From contig NZ_JACEGD010000014.1 of assembly GCF_016031635.1 (NCBI RefSeq), positions 1 to 64,000 on the forward strand: 64,000 bases of DNA, in the 5' to 3' direction. Each line of letters opens with the position of its first letter. The stretch's first letter is position 1. This stretch comes from Bradyrhizobium diversitatis (GTDB lineage: Bacteria; Pseudomonadota; Alphaproteobacteria; Rhizobiales; Xanthobacteraceae). The notes under the pieces are model-generated. The model was not told the origin of the DNA and searched no databases. It was given only the letters and a program-made list of their open reading frames with translations. Position numbers and translations under genes: made by a program. This document shows, piece by piece, positions 43,795 to 53,047 of this stretch.

Positions 43795-44973
43795 ATGAGC
43801 TCTGCGAAATTCGACATCGTCGTCTACGGCGCGACCGGCTTCACCGGCCAGCTCGTCGCCGAATATCTGACGACGCACTACAAGGACGACAAGTCCCTGA
43901 AATGGGCGATGGCGGGCCGCCGCCTCGACAAGCTGAAATCGGTGCGCGACGCGATCGGCGCGCCGGCGGACACGCCGCTGATCGTGGCGGATGCGTCGGA
44001 TGCGGCGTCGCTGAAGGCGATGGTCGCTCAGACGAGATCGGTGATCACGACGGTGGGGCCGTATCAGTTCTATGGCGAGGACCTGCTCGCGGCCTGCGTC
44101 GCTGCGGGTGCGGATTATTTCGATCTCTGCGGCGAGCCGGTCTGGATGCGGCAGATGATCGACAAGTACGAGGCGGCGGCCAAGGCGAGCGGCGCGCGCA
44201 TCGTGTTCTCCTGCGGCTACGACTCCGTGCCGTTCGAGCTCGGCACGTTCTTCGTGCAGGAAGAGGCCAGGCGCGTGTTCGGCGCGCCGGCCGCGCGCGT
44301 GAAGGGCCGTGTGCGCGACATGCGCGGCACGCTGTCAGGCGGCACCGCGGCGAGTGCGAAGGCGACCTTCGATGCGGTCGCCAAGGACCTCAGCCTCGTC
44401 GCCATTCTCAACGACCATTTTGCGCTGACGCCTGATTTCACCGGCCCGAAGCAGCCGAAAGGCAACAGGGCGGCTTACGAGGAGGATCTGCAATCCTGGG
44501 CCGCCCCGTTCATGATGGCGTTGATCAACACCCGCAACGTCCATCGTTCCAACATGCTGATGGGCTTTCCCTACGGCCGCGAGTTCGTCTACGACGAGAT
44601 GGTCCTGACCGGTCCAGGCGAGAAGGGCGAGGCCAACGCCAAGCGCGTGATGGCGGTCAACGCCGAGAAGACCGGTCCTAACGCGCCGAAGCCGGGCGAA
44701 GGGCCGTCGAAGGAGGAGCGCGAGAACGGCTTGTTCGATCTGCTCTACGTCGCGATCGCGCCGGACGGACGCCAGGTCTGCGCCGGCGTCACCGGCGACC
44801 GCGATCCCGGCTACGGCTCGACTTCCAAGATGATCTCCGAATGCGCCATCTGCCTGCTGCGTGATGCGACGGATGTTCCGGGCGGCTTCTGGACGCCGGG
44901 CGCAGCGATGCAGCACAAGCTGATCAAGCGGCTGGTCGATCACGCTGGGTTGACGTTCAGGGTGGAGAAGTGA
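43795..44973 (+). CDS. Saccharopine dehydrogenase NADP-binding domain protein
   Basis: A 392-residue protein. DIVVYGATGFTGQLVAEYL (about 7-25) is the Rossmann NAD(P) motif and FSCGYDSVPFELGTFF the conserved central motif. This group resembles the mycobacterial trans-acting enoyl reductase more than true saccharopine dehydrogenase, so the product is an oxidoreductase of unknown substrate, perhaps acting on a lipid. It follows the DUF169 gene by nine bases. Confidence 0.88.
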   Translation: MSSAKFDIVVYGATGFTGQLVAEYLTTHYKDDKSLKWAMAGRRLDKLKSVRDAIGAPADTPLIVADASDAASLKAMVAQTRSVITTVGPYQFYGEDLLAACVAAGADYFDLCGEPVWMRQMIDKYEAAAKASGARIVFSCGYDSVPFELGTFFVQEEARRVFGAPAARVKGRVRDMRGTLSGGTAASAKATFDAVAKDLSLVAILNDHFALTPDFTGPKQPKGNRAAYEEDLQSWAAPFMMALINTRNVHRSNMLMGFPYGREFVYDEMVLTGPGEKGEANAKRVMAVNAEKTGPNAPKPGEGPSKEERENGLFDLLYVAIAPDGRQVCAGVTGDRDPGYGSTSKMISECAICLLRDATDVPGGFWTPGAAMQHKLIKRLVDHAGLTFRVEK

Positions 44974-44986
44974 GCCGTCGCCTTTC

Positions 44987-45427
44987 TCACCTGTTGCAGG
45001 ACCGGGCTTTCATTCTCAAGCCGTCTCGCGCGTTGAGCAGGAGCAGGGTGATGTTCGCAGCTCCAGCGACAAGCTCAAGAGCCTGGACCGCATAGAAGAC
45101 TGCATCGAGCTCGGCGGCCTTGGCCTTGTGTGCGAGAAAGAAAGCGGCGGGGACAAGCACGAGAAGGCCGTTGGCCGCGATCAGCGGCATTCGCTTGATC
45201 TTCGCGCCGATCAGGCCGGCTCGCCGCCCCTGTGACAGCGCAAGGCCTGATCCGGTCGTCGCCGCAAGCGCAGGGATCAGCACGAGAAAGCCCCATGGTA
45301 TGGCAGTCTTGACGGCAGTGATGGCGGATTGGGACGCGAAGAGCTCGCTGAACGCAGTAGAGAGCCAGAAAGTCGAGATCGTGAGAAGCGCGGTCCCGCC
45401 TGCAATGGGATGAATCATCTTGATCAC
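44987..45427 (-). CDS. Four-helix membrane protein, unknown function
   Basis: A 146-residue protein with four predicted membrane helices and short loops. It begins MIKMIHPIAGGTALLTISTFWLSTAFSELF, with a conserved-looking HP near the start. It is divergent from the MarR gene at 45769, whose upstream region contains two operator-like sites, so it is the likely target of that regulator. I do not recognise a named family. Confidence 0.7.
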   Translation of the reverse strand: MIKMIHPIAGGTALLTISTFWLSTAFSELFASQSAITAVKTAIPWGFLVLIPALAATTGSGLALSQGRRAGLIGAKIKRMPLIAANGLLVLVPAAFFLAHKAKAAELDAVFYAVQALELVAGAANITLLLLNARDGLRMKARSCNR

Positions 45428-45689
45428 GGCCTGTTTCCCTTCTCCGGATGATGGTTATCGTTCGAGCCCCGAGGCGACCCTGGTGGGCGCGATGCGACCG
45501 CCGCGAACGTGACCCGGCCCTCTGCGGGGCGCGTTTCATGACGTAAGATTTCCGCTGCTACCGCTTCGTGCGACGCAGAAATCGGGCCCGCCCCTCGGAG
45601 AAGCGGCGGCCTCAGAACGGCATTCGGTGGGGTAGGCTGGATCGCGTGGCGCATCACGGGCATGACAAACTCTCGCGTTTGGTCCAATA

Positions 45690-45705
45690 TGACATCATGG
45701 TGTCG
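45690..45705. promoter_or_regulatory. MarR operator-like site 1
   Basis: TGACA (45690-45694) and TGTCG (45701-45705) flank a 6-base spacer. This is the same layout as site 2, with one arm mismatch. Confidence 0.45.
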
Positions 45706-45729
45706 AAAGTCGGCGCCAGCGATAGCCTG

Positions 45730-45749
45730 ATTGACATTATCATGTCAAT
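45730..45749. promoter_or_regulatory. MarR operator-like site 2, overlapping a -35 element
   Basis: ATTGACA (45730-45736) and TGTCAAT (45743-45749) are perfect inverted 7-base arms around TTATCA. The left arm contains TTGACA, a consensus -35 element, with a weak TTTATG 18 bases later. The centre lies 42 bases from the centre of site 1. Confidence 0.55.
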
Positions 45750-45768
45750 ATGGATTTATGGAGTCATT

Positions 45769-46242
45769 ATGCGCGCTATCAAGCGATCTCCGGCGGGTGA
45801 CGCCATGACCGATCTCGTTCTCGACCTATTCAGGGTCAATAACCTGACCTTGACGTGGGGCGATCGCTTGGTCGCCCCACTCGGACTGACCAGCGCCCGC
45901 TGGCAGATTCTGGGGGCGATCGTTGGCGCGGACCGTGCGCGGCCGGTCGCCTGGCTCGCCCGCGACCTCGGCGCTAACCGCCAGAACGTTCAGCGTATCG
46001 TCAATGACCTGGCCCATGAAGGGCTCGTCACCTTTGAACCCAATCCACATCATCGCCGCGCCCATCTCGTGGTCATGACCGACAAGGGACTGAAGACCTA
46101 CGATGCTGCCATCCGCCTGTATGACCCCAAGATCAACTCGCTGGTACAAGGACTCCCGATTGAAGAGATCAAGACCGCCGGCCGCCTCATCAAGGCGCTG
46201 CGCAAGAAGCTCGAACAGGAAGTGAGCATTGCAGATGCCTGA
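45769..46242 (+). CDS. MarR-family regulator
   Basis: A 157-residue winged-helix protein. LTSARWQILGAI leads into the helix-turn-helix WLARDLGANRQNVQRIVNDL (about 64-83) and the wing PNPHHRRAHLVVMTDKG. The N terminus RAIKRSPAGDAMTDLVLDLFRVNN matches longer MarR members, so I chose the ATG at 45769 over 45805. With the -10-like TTTATG at 45755-45760 the transcript would start almost at this codon. It is divergent from the four-helix membrane protein gene and probably regulates both itself and that gene. Confidence 0.85.
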   Translation: MRAIKRSPAGDAMTDLVLDLFRVNNLTLTWGDRLVAPLGLTSARWQILGAIVGADRARPVAWLARDLGANRQNVQRIVNDLAHEGLVTFEPNPHHRRAHLVVMTDKGLKTYDAAIRLYDPKINSLVQGLPIEEIKTAGRLIKALRKKLEQEVSIADA

Positions 46243-46342
46243 CCAGACCTTTGCGCAGCGTCCATTTGAATATCCTGGACGACAATGCGGCGCCGAACCG
46301 CGACGCTCCAGAAGCTGTCAGCCTCGAGAGAGCGTCCCTATC

Positions 46343-47608
46343 TCAAGCTGAAGGCGCTTCGCCGTCGGCCTTGATCTTGTAGGCCTGCGCGGCCGCGATC
46401 ATGCCCCACATCGCGCCCAGCATCATCCAGAAGTGCCGCCAGTGATCGGTGTCGATCACGAAGCTTTCGCCGACGGTGCCGAGGAAGGCGGAGAAGACCG
46501 CGAGATAGGCGCGCTGCCAGGGTACACGCACGAAGATGTGCCTGAAGCCCATGATGACGGTGGTGAAGACCAGCGCGGGATAGCACACGCCGGAAAGCCA
46601 GCCGCCGGACATGAAGGCGTTCAGGTAGGAGTTGTGGGTGTCCTCGGGGAAGAAGCGGTGGAATTGCAGGGGGCCGATGCCGAACGGCAGGTCGAGCGCC
46701 ATCTCTGCACCTAGGATGTGCCGGCCGAAGCGGCCGAAGCGGCCTTCGTCATAGCTCTGATCGAAGCTCGCGCGCTGCTTGAACATCTCGGCGGTGGAAT
46801 CGAACGACAGCAGCACCGCGATCAGCGCGAGGCCCAGCACCGCGGCGACGATCGCCATGACGATGATGCGCGAGCGCTGCGCATTGGTGCGGCTGGTCAG
46901 CACCATCAGCGCCAGCATGAAGGCGGAGGTCAGCACCAATCCGCCCCAGGCGGCGCGGGAGAAGGCGAGCAGGATCGCCAGCGACATGAGGCCGAAGGCG
47001 ATGACGTTGCGCAACGCCTTGGCCAGCCTGTCCGAGACCACGCTCTGAAGCGCGAACAGCGCCGGCAGGATCAGGAAGGCGCCGAGCACGTTGGGGTCCT
47101 TGAACGTGCCCCGCGCGCGTCCGTAGAGCGTCAGGAGGTCGTTGCCGCCGGGAACCAGGTGGAAGTAGCCGGCGACCGCCAACAGCGAGGCCACCATCGC
47201 ACCGACCACGAGCCCGCGGCGGAGCATGTCGAGCCGGGCCGCCGTGTCTTCCGAAATGACCATCGCGAAGAACACCACGGTCACCGCCATGTACCAGGAG
47301 GTCGCGATCCAGGTCACCACCGCGGACTGCTCGAACAGCGGGATCGCGCTGATCGTATAGCCGACATTGAGAAGGACCAGCATCAGCACGAGCGGCATCA
47401 GCGCGAGCCGCAGGCGCAGGCCAGTGGCGAAGAAGGTGACGGTCGCGAGCAGCGTCGCGATCTCGTAGGGGCTCGGCTCGATGAAGACGATCGCGCCGGA
47501 GGCGCCGACCAGCCACACCAGCGCGCGCTGCAGCGCCAGCACGCCGGGGGCAGCCGGTGTGGCAACGTTCACTTCACCGGCTGTCGCCGCATATGCCATT
47601 ACGCTCAC
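46343..47608 (-). CDS. O-antigen ligase/polymerase-like membrane protein (Wzy/RfaL family)
   Basis: A 421-residue protein with about eleven membrane helices. DTHNSYLNAFMSGG (about 335) is the conserved Wzy_C/O-antigen ligase signature in the large periplasmic loop. ARGTFKDPNVLGAFLILP is the other typical segment. It most likely polymerises or transfers exopolysaccharide repeat units on the periplasmic side. It is the last gene of the minus-strand exopolysaccharide group with the priming transferase and the GT4 enzyme. Confidence 0.85.
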   Translation of the reverse strand: MSVMAYAATAGEVNVATPAAPGVLALQRALVWLVGASGAIVFIEPSPYEIATLLATVTFFATGLRLRLALMPLVLMLVLLNVGYTISAIPLFEQSAVVTWIATSWYMAVTVVFFAMVISEDTAARLDMLRRGLVVGAMVASLLAVAGYFHLVPGGNDLLTLYGRARGTFKDPNVLGAFLILPALFALQSVVSDRLAKALRNVIAFGLMSLAILLAFSRAAWGGLVLTSAFMLALMVLTSRTNAQRSRIIVMAIVAAVLGLALIAVLLSFDSTAEMFKQRASFDQSYDEGRFGRFGRHILGAEMALDLPFGIGPLQFHRFFPEDTHNSYLNAFMSGGWLSGVCYPALVFTTVIMGFRHIFVRVPWQRAYLAVFSAFLGTVGESFVIDTDHWRHFWMMLGAMWGMIAAAQAYKIKADGEAPSA

Positions 47609-47634
47609 GCTACCCGTACGCTACAAACACGGCT

Positions 47635-47758
47635 GTCATCGCCCGGCTTGACCGGGCGATCCAGTACTCTGCGGCGCCTATCGTGAAAAACGGCTGGCGC
47701 TGCGGCGTACTGGATGCCCCGCCCCAGTGCGCAATTGTGCACAAGGCGGGGCAGGACG
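47635..47758. repeat. Palindromic repeat between Wzy-like and priming transferase genes
   Basis: ATCCAGTAC (47659-47667) and GTACTGGAT (47707-47715) are inverted arms. CGCCCGGCTTGACCGGGCG at the left end is a hairpin, and the right part contains GTGCGCAATTGTGCAC. It has no coding capacity and belongs to the same broad class of intergenic repeats as the others in the window. Confidence 0.55.
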
Positions 47759-47765
47759 AAGAAAT

Positions 47766-49373
47766 TCAATACGCGTTCTCGTTCTTGGTCAGCAGCGAGA
47801 TCGGCGTCTTCAGGAGAATGACGAGGTCGAACAGCACCGACCAGTTCTCGATGTAATACAGATCGAACTCGACGCGCTTCTGGATCTTCTCTTCGTTGTC
47901 GATTTCGCCGCGCCAGCCGTTGATCTGGGCCCAGCCGGTAATGCCGGGCTTGACGCGGTGGCGGGCGAAATAGCCGTCGACGGCTTCGTCGAACAGACGG
48001 CTCTGGAGCTTGCCCTGCACCGCATGCGGTCGCGGGCCGACCAGCGAGAGGTTGCCGGCGAACACCACATTGAAGAGCTGCGGCAGCTCGTCGAGGCTGG
48101 TCTTGCGGATGAAGCGGCCGACGCGGGTGACGCGCGGATCGTTCTTGGTCACGACCTTCGATGCGGTCGGGTCGGCCTGATGGTGGTACATCGAGCGGAA
48201 TTTGTAGACGTCGATGCGCTCGTTGTTGAAGCCGAAACGCTTCTGGCGGAACAGCACCGGGCCGGGGCTGTCGAGCTTCACCGCCAGCGCCACCAGTCCC
48301 ATCACCGGCAGCGCTGCGAGCAGCGCGAGGCCGCCGACGACGCGGTCGAACAGCCACTTCATCACCAGATCCCAGTCGGTGATCGGCGCCTCGAACACGT
48401 CCAGCGTCGGCACCTCGCCGAGATAGGAATAGGAGCGGGGACGGAAGCGCAGCTTGTTGTTGTGCGCGGAGAGGCGAATGTCGACCGGCAGCACCCAGAG
48501 CTTCTTCAGCATCTCCAGGATGCGCGTTTCCGCCGAGATCGGCAGCGCGAACAGCACGAGGTCGACGCGGGTGCGGCGGGCGAACTCGACGATGTCGTCG
48601 ACCTTGCCGAGCTTGCGCGCGCCGGCGCAGGTGTCGAGCGCGCGGCTGTCGTTGCGGTCGTCGAACACGCCGAGCACGTGGATGTCGGAGTCTTCCTGCG
48701 CCTTCAACGCCTCGACCAACTGCTCGCCGTTGCTGTCGGAGCCGACGATGATGGTCCGGCGGTCGAGCCGGCCCTGGCGCGCCCAGCCACGCACCAGCGC
48801 GCGCAGCACCAGACGCTCAGCCATCAGCGCGGCTAGCCCGAGGAAGTAGAAGGCGGCAAGCCAGAGCCGCGAGATTTCGCTGCCGTACTTGGCGAAAAAG
48901 GAGATGCCGATGAACAGCAGGAAGACGAAGGACCAGGACGAGATCATCCGCGTCATCTGCCTGAGCTGACCACGGAACAGCTGCACCTGGTAGATGTCGG
49001 CGGCCTGGAAGCAGACCACGGCGGCGACCGCGACGGCGACGACCTCGGCGGGATAAATCCAGCTGAAGGCGCCGGAGAGCGGCATGACATAGCCGACATA
49101 GAGCGCAATGCCGACGAGGCTCAGCAGCACGAAGTCGGCCAGACGGACGAATCCGGCAATCACGACCGGCGAATAGGCGCGGGCGACCTTCTGGTTGACC
49201 ACGTCGAGCGCGGCAGGCGAGAGCCGGCGACGGCGCTCCACGAAGGGCTGGTCAGCAGGTTTTGCCGCGGCACTGGTCGCGGCATCGAGCATCGAGCGTG
49301 CGTTGAGCGGTTCCACGGGCGTCCACGTCCATTCCAAAGCCCGCGGCACGGCGTTGAGCGCCCGGGCGAGCAT
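47766..49373 (-). CDS. Undecaprenyl-phosphate sugar phosphotransferase (WcaJ/ExoY-type priming enzyme)
   Basis: Transfers a sugar-1-phosphate, usually glucose, to undecaprenyl phosphate to start each exopolysaccharide unit at the inner membrane. It has 535 residues. Four N-terminal helices (about 75-200) are followed by a CoA-binding-like Rossmann domain (RTIIVGSDSNGEQLVEAL) and the C-terminal catalytic domain (about 340-535). That domain has KLDSPGPVLFRQKRFG, the catalytic Asp-Glu in TSLDELPQL and LVGPRPHAV. The start may be M1 or the Met at residue 28. Confidence 0.92.
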   Translation of the reverse strand: MLARALNAVPRALEWTWTPVEPLNARSMLDAATSAAAKPADQPFVERRRRLSPAALDVVNQKVARAYSPVVIAGFVRLADFVLLSLVGIALYVGYVMPLSGAFSWIYPAEVVAVAVAAVVCFQAADIYQVQLFRGQLRQMTRMISSWSFVFLLFIGISFFAKYGSEISRLWLAAFYFLGLAALMAERLVLRALVRGWARQGRLDRRTIIVGSDSNGEQLVEALKAQEDSDIHVLGVFDDRNDSRALDTCAGARKLGKVDDIVEFARRTRVDLVLFALPISAETRILEMLKKLWVLPVDIRLSAHNNKLRFRPRSYSYLGEVPTLDVFEAPITDWDLVMKWLFDRVVGGLALLAALPVMGLVALAVKLDSPGPVLFRQKRFGFNNERIDVYKFRSMYHHQADPTASKVVTKNDPRVTRVGRFIRKTSLDELPQLFNVVFAGNLSLVGPRPHAVQGKLQSRLFDEAVDGYFARHRVKPGITGWAQINGWRGEIDNEEKIQKRVEFDLYYIENWSVLFDLVILLKTPISLLTKNENAY

Positions 49374-49434
49374 CCCCTGGACCTTGGACTATCGAACAAA
49401 TCGGAAGATTCTCTAAAGCGGGACTTAAGAATGG

Positions 49435-50568
49435 TTAGTGTTTGGTAAATGCATCGCGATAGCCGGCGAGCACGCCCTCAACCATCGCGGCTTGCGAGAA
49501 ATGTGCCGAGATGCGCTCGCGCAAGGACGTCGCGCGCTGTGCGGTCGTTTGCGGATCGTCCAGCGCCGCGGCGATCGCCTCTGCCATGGCCTCGGGATTG
49601 CTCGGTGCAAACAAAGCGGGGCTGTCGGAGCCGAAGATTTCGGGGATGCCGCCGATGCGGGACGCGATCATCGGAATTCCGGCGGCACCGGCCTCGATGA
49701 CGACGTAGGGCATGGAATCGCCGCGCGAGGGGACGACCAGCAGCCGCCCCTTGGAGAAGCCGTAGCGCGGCTTGACGTGGCCGATGAAGCGGATGGCGTC
49801 GGAGAGGCCCAGCCTCTCGACCTGCGCTTTCAGCGTCGCCGTTTCCTCGCCGTCGCCGCCGAGCGTCAGCGTGACCTTCCTGCCGCCCGCATGCAGCTGC
49901 GCCACGGCATCGACCAGCAGATCCGCGCCCTTGATGTGCCTGAACTCGCCGACATAGGCGAGGTCGGTGGCATCGTCGGCCGTTACGACAGGCTCGAACT
50001 CCTCGGGGGTGACGCCATTGAAGACGCAGCGCACCACGCCCTTGGGCGTGCCGACGATGCGTTGATAGGTGTCGCGGGCAAATGCGCTCTCGAACAGGAA
50101 CAGGTCGGTCGAATCCATCAGCGCGCGCTCGAGCCGTGCGTAGAACTCGCCCTTGAGGGTGTTGAGGGGATAGTGCAGCGAACCGCCATGCGGGGTGTAG
50201 ATGCGGATGGTGTCGTCGGAGCGCCGCCGCATGCGGATGAAGGCGCCGGCCTTGGCGCCATGGCCGTGCATCACGTCGGGCTTGAGCGTGGCGATCAGGC
50301 GCCGCATGCGAAGCCATACCAGGACATCGTCGGGCGACGGCTCGCGGCGGATCGCGAGCCGGTGCACGCCGAGCTTCAGCCGAGGCGCGAGCTCGGCGAG
50401 CGCCTTGTCGGCGCGCTCCCCGCCGGTGAGGCTATCGGCGAGAATGCCGACATGATGGCCGCGGTCGACCTGGCCGTTGGCGACGTCGAGGATGTGGCGG
50501 AAGATGCCCCCGACCGGAGCACGCACGGCGTGCAGGATGCGAAGTGGCCGGTCGGGAGAAGGGGACAT
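49435..50568 (-). CDS. GT4-family glycosyltransferase
   Basis: A 377-residue GT-B glycosyltransferase. The start at 50568 gives MSPSPDRPLRILHAVRAPVGGIFRHI with the usual GG near the acceptor site. The donor-site Glu motif is VVIEAGAAGIPMIAS (about 300, ExxxxG type), preceded by DLAYVGEFRHIKGADLLVDAV. It adds a sugar to the growing exopolysaccharide unit. It is upstream of the priming transferase on the same strand with a 60-base gap, and divergent from the Wzz/Wzc-like gene. Confidence 0.9.
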   Translation of the reverse strand: MSPSPDRPLRILHAVRAPVGGIFRHILDVANGQVDRGHHVGILADSLTGGERADKALAELAPRLKLGVHRLAIRREPSPDDVLVWLRMRRLIATLKPDVMHGHGAKAGAFIRMRRRSDDTIRIYTPHGGSLHYPLNTLKGEFYARLERALMDSTDLFLFESAFARDTYQRIVGTPKGVVRCVFNGVTPEEFEPVVTADDATDLAYVGEFRHIKGADLLVDAVAQLHAGGRKVTLTLGGDGEETATLKAQVERLGLSDAIRFIGHVKPRYGFSKGRLLVVPSRGDSMPYVVIEAGAAGIPMIASRIGGIPEIFGSDSPALFAPSNPEAMAEAIAAALDDPQTTAQRATSLRERISAHFSQAAMVEGVLAGYRDAFTKH

Positions 50569-50768
50569 GTTAGAAACCAGCTCGCCGGCGACTGCCGAAC
50601 AATTCTCACGAAATAATCGTGAGGGATTAAGGGTCCTCGTGGTTAACAAACGGTGACGAGCGCGCGTGGCCGGCCGCCGTCCGTCGCGATTAACCCAGCG
50701 GCAACCTTAATGGAGTGTAATCGCCCCGGTTGAGGTAGAGTCGCAGCGTTGCCCTGCGGGAGTGTTCG

Positions 50769-53039
50769 ATGCGTTTAGCGTTCTGGCGTGACAGCAAGGC
50801 CAAGGCGGTGATCGAGCGCGCAGTCTCGAAGTCCAGACCCAAGCCTGCGCCCAAGGTCGGCCCTAAGATCGAGGCCGAGGTTGAAGCGGGCCCTGCGCCC
50901 GTCGTCGCGAAGCAGGCCCAAGTCGAAGCCGGCGACATCGACCTGCGCGCGCTTGGAGCGGCATTGGCACGCAAGCGCAGCTGGATCATCGTGCCGACGG
51001 TACTGGCGCTCGTTGCGTCCCTTGCTGTCGTCAATCTCGTCACGCCGCGCTACAAGTCTGAAGCCCGCATCCTGATCGACGGCCGCGAGAACGTGTTCCT
51101 GCGCCCGAACAGCGACCGCACCGAGGAGCGGCAGGCGCTCGACGCCGAGGCCGTCACCAGCCAGGTGCAGCTGGTGTTGTCGCGCGATCTCGCGCGGGAG
51201 ATCATCAGGAAGAACAAGCTCGCGGAACGCCCCGAATTCGACCCGGTGCTGCAAGGCATCTCGCCGCTGAAGTCGCTTGCCGCGCTCATCGGTATCGCCC
51301 GCGATCCGTTCTCGATGACGCCGGAAGAGCGCGTGCTCGATGCCTATTACGAACGCCTCCAGGCCTACGCGGTCGACAAGTCGCGCGTGATCGTGATCGA
51401 ATTCCAGTCCGCCGATCCCGAGCTTGCCGCCCGCGTCGCCAATTCGATCGCCGACGGCTATCTCGTGCTCCAGCAGAGCGTGCGCCAGGAGCAGGCCAAG
51501 AACGCCAGCCAGTGGCTGGCCGGCGAGATCGAGAGCCTGCGCAAGAAGGTCTCTGACGCCGAGGCGAGGGTCGAGGACTTCCGTTCCAAGTCGAGCCTGT
51601 TCGTCGGAACCAACAACACCACGCTGTCGAACCAGCAGATGGGCGAGGTGAACACCCAGCTCAACAATGCGCGCTCGATGAAGGCGGATGCGGAATCCAA
51701 GGCCCGGCTGATCAAGGAGATGCTTCAGACCGGCAAGCCGATCGAGGCATCCGAGGTCGTGAACTCCGAATTGATGCGCCGGCTGTCGGAGCAGAGGGTG
51801 ACCCTGCGCGCGCAGCTCGCCGAACAGTCATCCACGTTGCTCGGCAATCATCCGCGGATCAAGGAGCTGAAGGCGCAGCTTGGCGACCTCGATAATCAAA
51901 TCCGCGACGAAGCGGCCAAGATCTCGCGCTCGCTCGAAAACGACGCCCGGATCGCCAGCGGCCGGGTCGATGGCCTGACCGTGAGCCTCGAGCAGCTCAA
52001 GAAGCAGGCGGCCTCGACCAACGGCCAGGATGTCCAGCTCCGCGCCCTCGAGCGCGAAGCCAAGGCGCAGCGCGACCTGCTGGAGACTTACCTTGCCAAG
52101 TATCGCGAAGCCAACACCCGCGAGACCATCGACACCGCGCCGACGGACGGCCGCATCATCTCGCGCGCCATCGTCTCGAACACGCCGGCTTATCCGAAGA
52201 AGCTGCCGATCGTGCTGATCGCGACCATCGCGACGCTGCTGCTGTCGTCCGGTGTCGTCGTCACCGGTGAACTCTTGCGCCAGACCGCGCCGCGCGCGGC
52301 AGCCGTGTTCACGCCGGCGGCGGTTCGGCGGGAGCCGGCGGTGGCTCGGCAAGACTTGGTGGTGGAGCCAGTCGTCAAACCCGTCAAAGAGCCGGCGCCG
52401 CTTCAGCCGGAGATCCCGGTCGATGCCGCTGTGACGGAGTTTGCCGAGATCGAGCACCTCGCCGACCGCCTGCGTGCCGCGGGCGCGGCGGCGAAGAAGG
52501 TCACGGTGCTCGGCACTGCGCCCGGCGAAGCCATCACGCTGTCGACGTTGACGCTCGCCCGGCACCTGGCGCGCGATGCCCGCGTCGTCGTCGTCGATCT
52601 CGCCGCAGCCTCGCCGATCATTGCCGCGGTGTCCGTCGACGCGTCGGCTCCGGGCCTTGCCGAATTGATGCAGGGCGAGGCCTCGTTCACCCAAATCATC
52701 ACCCGCGACAAGCTCTCGCGGCTGCATCTGGTCATGGCCGGCCGTCCCGGATTCGACCGCAGCCTGCTGCAATCGCCGCGCGTGGCGCTCGCGATCGACG
52801 CGCTGCTGCGCGCCTATGACCACGTGCTGATCGATGCCGGCAGCGCCTCCGATCTTCCGGCCGAACTGCTGACGGCGCATGCCCGCGCCGTCGTGGTGCC
52901 CGATGCGTCGATGGCCGCTGATGCCCGCACGCTGATGTGCGATCAACTGAGGGCGGTCGGCTTCAGCGAGGTGACGATGCTGAGCAAGCCGGTGCAGGCT
53001 TCGGATGCGGTCGAAGCGCCGCGCGTCGTTGCGGCGTAG
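50769..53039 (+). CDS. Exopolysaccharide transport protein: Wzz/GumC domain fused to a degenerate Wzc-like ATPase domain
   Basis: A 756-residue inner-membrane protein. After a Pro/Lys-rich start, a membrane helix (about 72-92) leads to the Wzz domain (PRYKSEARILIDG) and a long periplasmic coiled coil (about 230-450). A second helix follows (about 477-498, preceded by the PxxP-type AYPKKLP). The C-terminal part resembles the BY-kinase ATPase, but the Walker A reads GTAPGEAITLS (about 582-592) without the lysine, and Walker A' lacks the usual Asp-x-Asp-x-R. There is no terminal tyrosine cluster. It probably controls chain length without kinase activity. Confidence 0.9.
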   Translation: MRLAFWRDSKAKAVIERAVSKSRPKPAPKVGPKIEAEVEAGPAPVVAKQAQVEAGDIDLRALGAALARKRSWIIVPTVLALVASLAVVNLVTPRYKSEARILIDGRENVFLRPNSDRTEERQALDAEAVTSQVQLVLSRDLAREIIRKNKLAERPEFDPVLQGISPLKSLAALIGIARDPFSMTPEERVLDAYYERLQAYAVDKSRVIVIEFQSADPELAARVANSIADGYLVLQQSVRQEQAKNASQWLAGEIESLRKKVSDAEARVEDFRSKSSLFVGTNNTTLSNQQMGEVNTQLNNARSMKADAESKARLIKEMLQTGKPIEASEVVNSELMRRLSEQRVTLRAQLAEQSSTLLGNHPRIKELKAQLGDLDNQIRDEAAKISRSLENDARIASGRVDGLTVSLEQLKKQAASTNGQDVQLRALEREAKAQRDLLETYLAKYREANTRETIDTAPTDGRIISRAIVSNTPAYPKKLPIVLIATIATLLLSSGVVVTGELLRQTAPRAAAVFTPAAVRREPAVARQDLVVEPVVKPVKEPAPLQPEIPVDAAVTEFAEIEHLADRLRAAGAAAKKVTVLGTAPGEAITLSTLTLARHLARDARVVVVDLAAASPIIAAVSVDASAPGLAELMQGEASFTQIITRDKLSRLHLVMAGRPGFDRSLLQSPRVALAIDALLRAYDHVLIDAGSASDLPAELLTAHARAVVVPDASMAADARTLMCDQLRAVGFSEVTMLSKPVQASDAVEAPRVVAA

Positions 53040-53047
53040 ATCTTTTT

